Origin: PXAP01 sp964421595
Lineage (GTDB): Bacteria > Bacteroidota > Bacteroidia > Bacteroidales > PUMT01
Assembly: GCA_964421595.1 (NCBI GenBank)
Contig: CAYQXY010000016.1
Span: 34,909-98,908 of the forward strand
Reading direction: 5' to 3'
Length of the DNA: 64,000 bases
Position numbers and translations under genes: made by a program. Below are positions 47,502 through 55,362 of the stretch, piece by piece (positions within the stretch are counted from its first letter, which is position 1; the number at the start of each line of letters is the position of its first letter). The notes below the pieces were generated by a model. The model had not been told where the DNA came from, ran no database searches, and saw only the letters and a list, made by a program, of their open reading frames with translations.

Positions 47502-47771
47502 TTATGAATTATCATTAAGGTCAAACGACATGACCTGGATATTTATCCCCCCTATCTCGCTCAGTTCATTCTGCAGCTTTGTCCAGTCATCTTTCTCACC
47601 TGCAAGTTCGAGTATGATAAATCCGTTACGGCTGCATACTTCACTGCTTAGTTCATGGAATCCAAGCCGGGTCCTTATGCAATGGGCATAACGGGAAAGC
47701 ACTGACTGGGCTCGTCCTGATTCTTTTATACGATCAAAGACATTTAGTCCCAATATTCGAAGTTCGTTCAT
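47502..47771 (-). CDS. TM1266-family putative iron-only hydrogenase system regulator (first copy)
   Basis: The 89-residue protein is a paralogue of the next gene, with RILGLNVFDR at the start, then TRLGFHELSSEVCSRNGFII and a C-terminal strand INIQVMSF. It lies 49 nt after hydG and 26 nt before the second copy on the same strand. The single conserved Cys follows the HELSS block in both copies. The function is not established; a ligand-binding regulator of hydrogenase expression or assembly is the family-based guess. Confidence 0.82.
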   Translation of the reverse strand: MNELRILGLNVFDRIKESGRAQSVLSRYAHCIRTRLGFHELSSEVCSRNGFIILELAGEKDDWTKLQNELSEIGGINIQVMSFDLNDNS

Positions 47772-47820
47772 CAGCAGGCAGGTTTAGATATTTAAACTTA
47801 GTCTATACATGATCGCACTA

Positions 47821-49248
47821 TTAAAAATACAGGTCCCGTTTTCCAGATTTTATCAGGCCGATACGCCTGCGTATTTCGGGAACATTCTGGTGGCCTTCGA
47901 TCTCAACAAGATTTTTTTCGATGACTTTCCATCCTTTATCTGCTGTTTCTTTAGTTGCGTAATCTTCAAGGTATTCTGCCAGAGTCAGGATCGCATTCGG
48001 TGTACAGAAACGCTTTATAAAGCCGGGAACCGAAAATTCCATAAAATGCTCTCCGGTCCGGCCCTTACGATAACAGGCGGTACAAAATGAAGGCAAATAC
48101 TCATCATCGAGCAACTCGTCAATTATCTCATTGAGTGAGCGGGAGTCATTGATCTTGAATTGTTCCTTATTAAGGTCCTGTATTTCATTTACACTTTCAG
48201 AGTAGCTGCCGAGTTCGAGTTTGGTTCCTCCATCAATCTGCGACACCCCGAATTTCATGACCTCTCTTCTGACAATGGCATTTTCCCTTGCTGTCAGGAT
48301 CATCCCGGTATATGGCACTGCAAGGCGAAGAATTGCCACAAGGCGGATAAACTCTTCATGGCTCACCATATACTGGGGGTCAACCGATGCTGACGCAGCA
48401 TCCTGGATACGTGGAAATGATATTGTATGCGGTCCAACATTGTAACAGGCTTCAAAATGATTTGTGTGCCTGATAAGGCCCAGAACTTCAAATCTCCAGT
48501 CATACAAACCAAACAGGGCCCCGATGCCAACATCGTCTATTCCGGCTTCCTGGGCCCGGTCGAGACTGGTGAGACGATACTCATAATCGGCCTTTTTCCC
48601 ACCCAGGTGATATCTGGTGTATACTTCAGGATGGTAAGTCTCCTGAAATACCTGGTAAGTTCCAATTCCTGCATCCTTAACAATCCTGAACCCGTCAATA
48701 TCGAGAGGGGCAGCATTTATATTTACCCGTCTGATCTCACCGTTACCTTTTTTGACACCATAAACAGTCCTGACCGTATGCGCAATATATTCAGCATCAT
48801 AGGCCGGATGTTCCCCGTATACAAGTATGAGCCGTTTCTGTCCGTTATCTTCCAGCGCCTCTACCTCTTTTACCAGCTGACTGTCAGACAATGTTTGCCT
48901 TATTGCAAATTTATTCGAAGTCCTGAAACCACAGTAAGTGCAGTTATTTGTGCATTTATTGCCAACGTATAGCGGAGCAAACAGCACGATCCTGTTTCCG
49001 TAAACCTTCCTCTTTAATTCACGTGCTCCTTCTTTTATCTCTTCAATGAGTTCAGGATCATCTGCATTAATAAGCACTGCTGTCTCTTCCATGGTAAGGC
49101 GCTCCTTGTTCAGCGACTTGGAGATAATCTGCCTGATGCGTTCAGGAGATGATACTGTGTTATTGATCAGGTTCCATATTTCATCAGGGTCAATGAAGGG
49201 TTTCATTCGCTGATCCTTGATACTGCATATTTCGGGATAGAACTTCAT
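47821..49248 (-). CDS. hydG: [FeFe]-hydrogenase H-cluster maturase HydG (radical SAM tyrosine lyase)
   Basis: HydG cleaves tyrosine to make the CO and cyanide ligands of the H-cluster. The 475-residue protein has the SAM-cluster motif C99-TNN-C103-TY-C106. The C-terminal auxiliary-cluster motif CTACYRKGRTGEHF is followed by a third Cys after 22 residues (CX2CX22C), which separates HydG from ThiH. Blocks KRLILVYGEHPAYDAEYI and VFQETYHPEVYTRYH fit the family. It is first of a three-gene operon with two TM1266-family genes; a Rex-type site lies 97 nt upstream. Confidence 0.96.
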   Translation of the reverse strand: MKFYPEICSIKDQRMKPFIDPDEIWNLINNTVSSPERIRQIISKSLNKERLTMEETAVLINADDPELIEEIKEGARELKRKVYGNRIVLFAPLYVGNKCTNNCTYCGFRTSNKFAIRQTLSDSQLVKEVEALEDNGQKRLILVYGEHPAYDAEYIAHTVRTVYGVKKGNGEIRRVNINAAPLDIDGFRIVKDAGIGTYQVFQETYHPEVYTRYHLGGKKADYEYRLTSLDRAQEAGIDDVGIGALFGLYDWRFEVLGLIRHTNHFEACYNVGPHTISFPRIQDAASASVDPQYMVSHEEFIRLVAILRLAVPYTGMILTARENAIVRREVMKFGVSQIDGGTKLELGSYSESVNEIQDLNKEQFKINDSRSLNEIIDELLDDEYLPSFCTACYRKGRTGEHFMEFSVPGFIKRFCTPNAILTLAEYLEDYATKETADKGWKVIEKNLVEIEGHQNVPEIRRRIGLIKSGKRDLYF

Positions 49249-49344
49249 TGAATTTCCTGCTTAAAATAAGTAATGTATTGCTTGAATACTATATTGGCGA
49301 AGTTAATTTAAAAATGCAGATTCTGAAAAAAACTCCAGCTCAAT

Positions 49345-49362
49345 TTGTGAATAAATTAACAG
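49345..49362. promoter_or_regulatory. Candidate Rex operator upstream of hydG
   Basis: TTGTGAATAAATTAACAG has the 7-4-7 layout of Rex sites (TTGTGAA-N4-TTAACAA) with one mismatch in the last position. It is 97 nt upstream of hydG, in the 150-nt gap after ung. A rex gene lies 1.9 kb away. Confidence 0.45.
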
Positions 49363-49398
49363 TTATTTAAACATATCTTCATTAGCCTGCTAATTATT

Positions 49399-50100
49399 TT
49401 ACTGAAGTGTGTCTTGTATGCCATGTATTACCCAGTTAACACTTTCCTTTCCCAGGGTTTTAAGTATTTCATTCGTTTTTGAAAAATGACGGCAGCCCAG
49501 AAAACCATTATGCGCTGAAAATGGCGAGGGATGAGCTGCCTTGAGTATAAAATGCTTCTCAGAATCTATCAAAACCTCTTTTGCCTGGGCGTATCTGCCC
49601 CATAACAAGAACACAATGCCCGAATAATTTACAGAAAGTGCAGAAATTGCAGAGTCAGTAAATCTTTCCCAGCCCATCTTCTGGTGCGAACCAGCCTGTC
49701 CGGCCCTGACAGTAAGTGTTGCATTCAGCATCAAAACCCCCTGGCGGGCCCAGGACTCAAGATTCCCATGACCGGGAAACGGCATCCCTGTATCATCCTT
49801 TAATTCCTTGTATATATTCATCAATGAAGGAGGTGGCTTAATTCCATAAGGCACTGAGAAACAAAGCCCGTGCGCCTGACCTGCACCATGATAGGGGTCC
49901 TGGCCGAGTATAACAACCTTAACCCTGTCAGCTGGAGTCAGGTTAAATGCATTGAATATAAGTTTTCCGGGTGGGAATATACTATACCTGATCCTCTCCT
50001 GAAGAAGAAAACTCTTAAGTTCTGAAAAATATGGAGCAGAGAATTCATCCTTCAGAAGCTCTCTCCATGTTTTTTCTATTTCAGGCTTTACCTCAACCAT
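49399..50100 (-). CDS. ung: Uracil-DNA glycosylase, family 1
   Basis: The enzyme removes uracil from DNA. From the ATG at 50100 it has 233 residues; the longer GTG-initiated frame would begin inside the interspersed repeat and is rejected. The water-activating motif G66-QDPYHG (Asp68) and the C-terminal HPSPFSAHNGFLGCRHFS minor-groove/catalytic-His motif are intact. LFLLWGRYAQAKEVL-type and MLNATLTVRAGQAGSHQ blocks are typical of the family. The gene follows ribF with only the repeat between them. Confidence 0.97.
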   Translation of the reverse strand: MVEVKPEIEKTWRELLKDEFSAPYFSELKSFLLQERIRYSIFPPGKLIFNAFNLTPADRVKVVILGQDPYHGAGQAHGLCFSVPYGIKPPPSLMNIYKELKDDTGMPFPGHGNLESWARQGVLMLNATLTVRAGQAGSHQKMGWERFTDSAISALSVNYSGIVFLLWGRYAQAKEVLIDSEKHFILKAAHPSPFSAHNGFLGCRHFSKTNEILKTLGKESVNWVIHGIQDTLQ

Positions 50101-50119
50101 AAAAATCTGAGAATATATT

Positions 50120-50180
50120 AATGAATCTCCCACGAACCAAGGCACACAAAAAGAAACGAATAATCCATGGGTGAACCATC
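50120..50180 (+). repeat. Interspersed repeat, copy B (full length)
   Basis: The copy starts AATGAATCTCCCACGAACCA, continues AGGCACACAAAAAGAAACG and ends AATAATCCATGGGTGAACC with ATC. Along 60 nt it differs from copy A at only a few positions. Its last two bases overlap the ribF stop codon (50179-50181), so it fills the ribF-ung gap. Confidence 0.75.
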
Positions 50181-51120
50181 AATATATAAGCTCTTCGGTC
50201 TCTTCCCTTGCTTCAAGTAATTCTGTCAACAGATCGTATCCATTGGAAAATATGCTGGAATCTCTCATTTGTTTATGAAAATATACAGTACCGGTCTTCC
50301 CAACGAGATTATTGCTGTATTCAAAAAGGTGCAGCTCCAGCCTGGTTTCAAGAGGTGATAAAGATTCATCACCTCCCGGACGTCTGATTTTAAGCATACC
50401 CCGGTAGTAAGTATTCCCCGAGATCAGATGAATTGCGTATAAACCATCAGGAGGAATAAGCTTGGTATCCTCTTCGACAGGCAGTCTGAGAGTGGGAAAG
50501 CCGCCTTCATGTAATTTTTGGTCACCCTCCTGAAAACATCCTCTCACGATATAATAATGATCCAGATATGCATTGGCTCTCTGAATATTGCCACTTAATA
50601 GTGCCTTTCTTATTTTAGTAGAACTAACAGTCTCGTTATCTATATCCTGCTGTGGAATTTCCTCAACCTCAAAATTAAAGTAATTGCCCAGTTCATGCAG
50701 GTATTCGTAATCTCCCTCCCGGTTATGGCCGAAATGATGATTAAACCCAACCACAACTTTTCTTGCCTTTAGCTTACCAACCAGAATTTTTCTTATAAAA
50801 TCGGCCGAACTGATCTTTGAGAACTCAACCGTAAAGTCAATTATTATGAGATGGTCCAGCCTGGTAGTTTTAAGCAGTTTTATCTTTTCGCTTTGTGAAT
50901 TAATCAGCTTCAGATCCTTTCCTGCAGTTTCCGGGTATAATACCTTTCGGGGATGCGGATAGAAGGTTATAAGGACAGATTCACCATCAACTTCGCGGGC
51001 CAGTTTCCGCAACCGGTTAAGAATAGTTTTGTGTCCTATATGAACTCCGTCAAATGAACCTGTTGTAATAACAGGATTACGAATATCCTTTACATTATCC
51101 AGCCCGTAGTGTACCTGCAT
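50179..51120 (-). CDS. ribF: Bifunctional riboflavin kinase / FAD synthetase
   Basis: The 313-residue enzyme makes FMN from riboflavin and FAD from FMN. The N-terminal nucleotidyltransferase domain has GSFDGVHIGHKTIL (about 22-35) and VGFNHHFGHNREGD. The boundary motif is ETVSSTKIRKALLSGNI. The C-terminal kinase domain has VRGCFQEGDQKLHEGGFPT, where the usual G-x-x-xG-R-x-L-GFPTAN motif is altered (GDQKLHEGGFPTLRL), and HLFEYSNNLVGKTGTVYF. It starts 40 nt after rex and may be read through from the hydrogenase operon, where flavin supply for HydB would be useful; that is inference. Confidence 0.94.
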   Translation of the reverse strand: MQVHYGLDNVKDIRNPVITTGSFDGVHIGHKTILNRLRKLAREVDGESVLITFYPHPRKVLYPETAGKDLKLINSQSEKIKLLKTTRLDHLIIIDFTVEFSKISSADFIRKILVGKLKARKVVVGFNHHFGHNREGDYEYLHELGNYFNFEVEEIPQQDIDNETVSSTKIRKALLSGNIQRANAYLDHYYIVRGCFQEGDQKLHEGGFPTLRLPVEEDTKLIPPDGLYAIHLISGNTYYRGMLKIRRPGGDESLSPLETRLELHLFEYSNNLVGKTGTVYFHKQMRDSSIFSNGYDLLTELLEAREETEELIY

Positions 51121-51160
51121 CTCTTGTTAATCTGTTTCAGTAATTTTTAAGATTGCGAAT

Positions 51161-51790
51161 TTACGAAACTGAGTTGTTCTTTTTCACAAAATAGGCTACT
51201 TTTTCTATTGAAGTTATCATATCATAATCTTCGAGATGAACATTTGAAGCTATATTAAGTGGCACTGATGTAAAATTCAGAATGCCTTTTATTCCTGCAA
51301 TCACCAGAGCCTCGGCAACGCTTGCGGCGTGATCCGGAGGCACAGTTAATATTGCAATGGTAATATTCAGGCTTTTGACCAGTTCCGGCAATTGCTGTAT
51401 CGGATAACAATTCACCCCTGATATCACCCGGTTGATCTTCGACAAATCCGTATCGAATGTAGCTACGATGTTAAGCTTCGATCTCTTGCCCATAAAATAA
51501 CCTGTTATTGCCCGGCCAAAATTCCCGATACCTATCACAGCGACATTCTGTCCTTTTCTGGTATCAAGTATTGAACCTATCACATTTATCAACTCATTGA
51601 TATCATAACCCTTCTTCTGGCTGGTTGAATAACCCATAAGCATAATATCTCTTCTTACCTGAACTGCGGTCAGGTTCAGCATGTTTGCCAGCTCATGTGA
51701 GTATATATGTGTCTTTCCAATATTCAGGCAGTTCAAAAGTATCCTTCTGTACTGGCTCAGTCTCTCTATTGTTTTTCCCGGAAGCCTCAT
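51161..51790 (-). CDS. rex: Redox-sensing transcriptional repressor Rex
   Basis: Rex is a dimeric repressor that binds DNA when NADH/NAD+ is low and releases it when NADH rises. The 209-residue protein has an N-terminal winged helix (RLSQYRRILLNCLNIGKTHI, then LTAVQVRRDIMLMGYS) and a Rossmann domain with VIGIGNFGRAI. The C-terminal domain-swap helix ends the protein (EKVAYFVKKN). It is the seventh gene of the tight series hydC-hydB-hydA-sensor-receiver-kinase-rex (gap 23 nt to the kinase gene). Candidate operators lie upstream of hydC and hydG, so it probably controls this operon and itself. Confidence 0.94.
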   Translation of the reverse strand: MRLPGKTIERLSQYRRILLNCLNIGKTHIYSHELANMLNLTAVQVRRDIMLMGYSTSQKKGYDINELINVIGSILDTRKGQNVAVIGIGNFGRAITGYFMGKRSKLNIVATFDTDLSKINRVISGVNCYPIQQLPELVKSLNITIAILTVPPDHAASVAEALVIAGIKGILNFTSVPLNIASNVHLEDYDMITSIEKVAYFVKKNNSVS

Positions 51791-51813
51791 GCTTTATATA
51801 ATCTTATCACTTT

Positions 51814-52944
51814 TTATGAAATAGTATTTTTACCAAATTCGAGTTTAAATGTACTTCCTTCGCCCGGAGTACTCTCAACATATATCTCTCCTTTATACAG
51901 CCTTGTGAGCTTTTTCACAATGGACAAACCCAGTCCGCTGCCTGTAATATTTTTTGTCTGTTCATTTTTTATCCTCACAAATTCATCAAAGAGTCTTGGA
52001 ATTTCACTTTGCCCCATGCCTATGCCCGTATCTTTAACTGTAATAACGAGTTTTTCATTGTTATCTTCAATAATAATATCAACTTTGCCACCTTCAATAT
52101 TATATTTGATTGCATTGGATAAAAGATTGTTGAATATAATTTCAAACTCTTCCTGGTCAGCAACAATCATAACCTTCTCCGGGGCTGTCAAATTAATTTT
52201 TACATCCTTCTGGATTGAAATGGGTCCCATAGTATCTATGGAAATTTTTGCAATTTCTGAAATATTGACTGGCACTACCTCCCGCTTTTTTTTACCCGAT
52301 TCTATTTTTGTCAGATCAAGCATATCCATTATCAGGTTGCGCATCCCCTTAACCCTGACCAGTGAACGCTCAATAATTTTTTCATAGGCATCCAGATTAC
52401 TTCCTGCCTGCCGGTCCTGCATAATCCTCAAATAGCCCTCTATGGCATTAAGGGGTGCTTTCATTTCGTGTGAAAGCACCGACAAAAACTGAAACCTTAT
52501 CTGCTTGCCTTCTTTATTTAGCTTCCTGGTCATCCGTTTTAAGAAGATATGCTTGGTAACACTTTCTATTGCAGACCGTAGTTCCTGAGGAGTAAAAGGT
52601 TTGGGTATAAAGTCATGAGCTCCCTGGTTTGTTGCCTTGACTGCAAGTTCAAGCGAGGCATAAGAGGTGATCATAAGGACAATGGTGTCGAGCCGCTTAT
52701 TGTTGATGTATTCGAGGACTTCAATACCGGGTATTCCCGGGAGCTTGTTATCAAGAAGTATAATATCCGGCACCTTGCTGTCAACTATATTTATTGCATC
52801 CTCTCCGGTAGATGTCTCCTGAACTTCAAAGCCGATATTTTCATCCATAAATGGAAAGCCGACAGAAAAGTTAGACAATATTCTGATTATACCGGAACAG
52901 ATCCCGGGTTCATCATCAACAACAAGGACATACAATTTTTCCAT
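51814..52944 (-). CDS. Receiver-histidine kinase hybrid (REC-HisKA-HATPase)
   Basis: The 376-residue cytosolic protein starts with a receiver domain (Asp65 in DIILLDNKLPG, Lys115 in IPKPFTP). It continues with a HisKA domain (His159 in VLSHEMKAPLNAIEGY) and a HATPase domain (NNLLSNAIKYNIEGGK, VKDTGIGM, GSGLGLSIVKKL). There is no sensor or DNA-binding domain, so its input is probably phosphorylation of the receiver. Its start lies 1 nt after the preceding receiver gene, indicating coupled translation. It probably takes part in a phosphorelay with the hydrogenase-like kinase two genes upstream. Confidence 0.92.
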   Translation of the reverse strand: MEKLYVLVVDDEPGICSGIIRILSNFSVGFPFMDENIGFEVQETSTGEDAINIVDSKVPDIILLDNKLPGIPGIEVLEYINNKRLDTIVLMITSYASLELAVKATNQGAHDFIPKPFTPQELRSAIESVTKHIFLKRMTRKLNKEGKQIRFQFLSVLSHEMKAPLNAIEGYLRIMQDRQAGSNLDAYEKIIERSLVRVKGMRNLIMDMLDLTKIESGKKKREVVPVNISEIAKISIDTMGPISIQKDVKINLTAPEKVMIVADQEEFEIIFNNLLSNAIKYNIEGGKVDIIIEDNNEKLVITVKDTGIGMGQSEIPRLFDEFVRIKNEQTKNITGSGLGLSIVKKLTRLYKGEIYVESTPGEGSTFKLEFGKNTIS

Positions 52945-52945
52945 A

Positions 52946-53341
52946 CTAGATTTTCAGCAGTTTGATAATCTCCTTGTGAAGCTGGTCTGCCCTTATGCCT
53001 TTTTCAATATATAAATCGGCTTTTATCCATTTCCTGTCACCTTCGGTGTTGACACTGAATGTCATTCCGGTTTCGGCAGTTACTGCAGTAGCAATTATAA
53101 CAGGAACATCCGGATATTTTCGCTTCAGTTTAAAGGCAAGAATAAATCCACTGTCCTCTGACTCCATCATCAGGTCAAGTATGGCGAGATCTGGTTTCAG
53201 GGTTTCCAGCAGTTTTTCGGCTTCATGCTGACTTTCTGATGTTACCACACGAAAGCCGAACTGTTCAATATTAAGCCTGGTTTGAAAAAGATAATCCTCG
53301 TCATCATCTACCAAAAGAATTGTCTTTTTGTTATTATCCAT
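52946..53341 (-). CDS. Stand-alone response-regulator receiver
   Basis: The 131-residue protein is a single receiver domain. The acidic pocket VDDDED (11-16), phospho-acceptor Asp56 (AILDLMME) and conserved Lys (YIEKGIRA) are present. The stretch between strand 4 and the Lys is longer than usual (SVNTEGDRKWIKADLYIEKG), a feature of a subgroup of receivers found beside hydrogenase-sensor kinases. No output domain is attached, so it probably passes phosphate to another protein or acts by binding. It follows the sensor kinase gene by 20 nt. Confidence 0.88.
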   Translation of the reverse strand: MDNNKKTILLVDDDEDYLFQTRLNIEQFGFRVVTSESQHEAEKLLETLKPDLAILDLMMESEDSGFILAFKLKRKYPDVPVIIATAVTAETGMTFSVNTEGDRKWIKADLYIEKGIRADQLHKEIIKLLKI

Positions 53342-53361
53342 TTTTCAGATTATTAGAAAGA

Positions 53362-55353
53362 TTAAACATTATTTGCCGGAATTCTGACTATAAATTCTGT
53401 GCCTGTTTCCCCCTTCACAGGATCAGCATTGGAAAAAACGCTGATTTGTCCATTATGCATTTTTATTATACCATATGTTGTTGCAAGTCCAAGTCCTGTT
53501 CCCTTTCCTATTCCCTTGGTTGTGTAGAAAGGTTCAAATATTTTGTCCTTATCTTCCTCCCTGATCCCTGTTCCCGTGTCGGTAATACGGAACTGTATAT
53601 TATTGCCATCCGGTTTTACTTCAATTCCTAATGTACCCCCATCCTGCATTGCCTCTATGGCATTCTTGAAAAGATTGGTCAATGCCTGGATAATCTGCTC
53701 GGCGTCAAGCCAGGCAGTAACATTATTTATTGAGCCGTTATCAAATTCAACTCTGATATTGGTTGGGATAATCATTGCATCCATTGCCTGCCTGACAAGT
53801 TTCTCAACGCTCACCTCAACAGGATTTACCTGGTTCTTGCGTGCAAAATTCAGCAATCCGCCAACAATTTTCTTGCATCTGTTGGCCTGATCTACAATTA
53901 GCTTCAGGTCAGTATGGGCCGGTGCATTTTTTGGAAGTTCATCAAGCAATATGTTACTGTACATGATGACAACCCCGAGCGGGTTGTTAAGTTCATGAGC
54001 AATCCCGGCAGAGAGCTGGCCCATGCTGGCCATTTTCTCAGACTGCTTTAATGCCTGTTGCACTGATATCAGTTTTTCATTTGTTACTGCAAGATCATTT
54101 ATAGAATTATGCAATTTATCAATGGTCATAGGAAGACACATCTCAATTTCAGCCAGACCTTCAATTATGGCAATTGCATGTTCCTCGCATGATTCATAAC
54201 CACAGGCTCCGCAGTTCAAAAAATCGCGGGCATCAAACTTGCCCATTTTCTCAAGTTCGGCCCTTATTTCACTGACTGAGGGCGTCGGCAAACGCTGGTC
54301 ATCAGGCTCAAAATCACGTGATAAATCAATCTGTCCATATTCCTTTATACTGTTCTCCCACTCTTCCAGGTTATACCTTTTAATTTTCTCACGAACATAA
54401 TTGCTTACAAAGGTACGTCTTACATAATGCCTGCCCCCTTCTGACATTCCCGGTCCCATTATGCAACCTTCACAGCATAATAGTTCAAGATGCTGACCGC
54501 TTATAAGCCCGGCCTCAAACTCCTTGATCGCCTCCTGGAAATCAGCCCTGCCTTCTGCTACTATGATATTGCCCTCGAAAGCATTATCCTTAATATCAAC
54601 CGTTTGAAGCAAGCCTCTGCTAATGGGAAATACAGCTCCCTTCCCTGCCTCAGGCTGGTCAAATTCCGATGGCTCTGTATCGCGGGTATCAATTGCCCTT
54701 TCCCGAAACATCTCCCTTAATTCAGCAAAAGTAAGGACAGCATCAACTTCAGCTGATTCTTCTTTTTTGGCAACACAGGGTCCTGTGAAAACTATTTTAA
54801 TATCGTTTCCAAGTTTCTTCCTCACAACCCTTGACATAGCTACCATAGGAGAAACAATTTTACTCAGGTTTGGCACCAGTTCAGGATGGTATTGCCTGAT
54901 ATAATTGACTATTGCCGGGCAGTCAGATGAAATATACCTTTTATTTCCTTTATCAGATAACAATTTCTTATATTCAAGTGCAACAAGATCAGCACCGAAA
55001 CCAACTTCAAATACATTGTTAAAGCCAAGCCTCCTCATCATCCCGACAAAATGGCGGTAATCAGTGATCTCAGTAAATTCTGCAGGAAAACTGGGTGCTA
55101 CTATAGCCACAACATGACCGGGCGATTCAAGCATATCAGCCACCTGTATCCCTGATCGGGCATAGACTTTGGCTCCCTGGCTGCATACCCTGGTACAGTT
55201 ACCGCATCCGATACACCTTTCAATCAGGACCTCAGCCTGCCCGTTGATTATTTTAATTGCCTTGGCAGGACATTCACGAACACAGGTATAGCATACACGG
55301 CACCTGTCTTTCAAGGTTATCAGAAGCTTTTTATGATCCGGTGAGCTATACAT
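53362..55353 (-). CDS. Hydrogenase-like sensor histidine kinase (group C-type [FeFe] hydrogenase)
   Basis: The 663-residue cytosolic protein fuses an iron-only hydrogenase sensor to a kinase. In order: two [4Fe-4S] sites (Cys18/21/24/28 and Cys47/50/53/57), an H-cluster domain (about 75-360), a four-Cys Fe-S domain (Cys381/384/389/406), a short coiled coil (about 410-440), HisKA with His453 (IAHELNNPLG) and HATPase (GTGLGLATTYGI). H-cluster ligands are Cys145 (SSDCPA), Cys193 (GPCVAKK), Cys293 and Cys297 (CCEGC). The proton-relay Cys of catalytic hydrogenases is Asp here, so it is likely a sensor of H2 or redox state rather than a turnover enzyme. It follows hydA by 9 nt. Confidence 0.92.
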   Translation of the reverse strand: MYSSPDHKKLLITLKDRCRVCYTCVRECPAKAIKIINGQAEVLIERCIGCGNCTRVCSQGAKVYARSGIQVADMLESPGHVVAIVAPSFPAEFTEITDYRHFVGMMRRLGFNNVFEVGFGADLVALEYKKLLSDKGNKRYISSDCPAIVNYIRQYHPELVPNLSKIVSPMVAMSRVVRKKLGNDIKIVFTGPCVAKKEESAEVDAVLTFAELREMFRERAIDTRDTEPSEFDQPEAGKGAVFPISRGLLQTVDIKDNAFEGNIIVAEGRADFQEAIKEFEAGLISGQHLELLCCEGCIMGPGMSEGGRHYVRRTFVSNYVREKIKRYNLEEWENSIKEYGQIDLSRDFEPDDQRLPTPSVSEIRAELEKMGKFDARDFLNCGACGYESCEEHAIAIIEGLAEIEMCLPMTIDKLHNSINDLAVTNEKLISVQQALKQSEKMASMGQLSAGIAHELNNPLGVVIMYSNILLDELPKNAPAHTDLKLIVDQANRCKKIVGGLLNFARKNQVNPVEVSVEKLVRQAMDAMIIPTNIRVEFDNGSINNVTAWLDAEQIIQALTNLFKNAIEAMQDGGTLGIEVKPDGNNIQFRITDTGTGIREEDKDKIFEPFYTTKGIGKGTGLGLATTYGIIKMHNGQISVFSNADPVKGETGTEFIVRIPANNV

Positions 55354-55362
55354 AACGGTTTA

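Noticed and set aside
47809..48090. Frame of 93 codons antisense to hydG
   Set aside because: hydG is a full-length enzyme with intact motifs over the same bases; the antisense frame has no start signal or family features.
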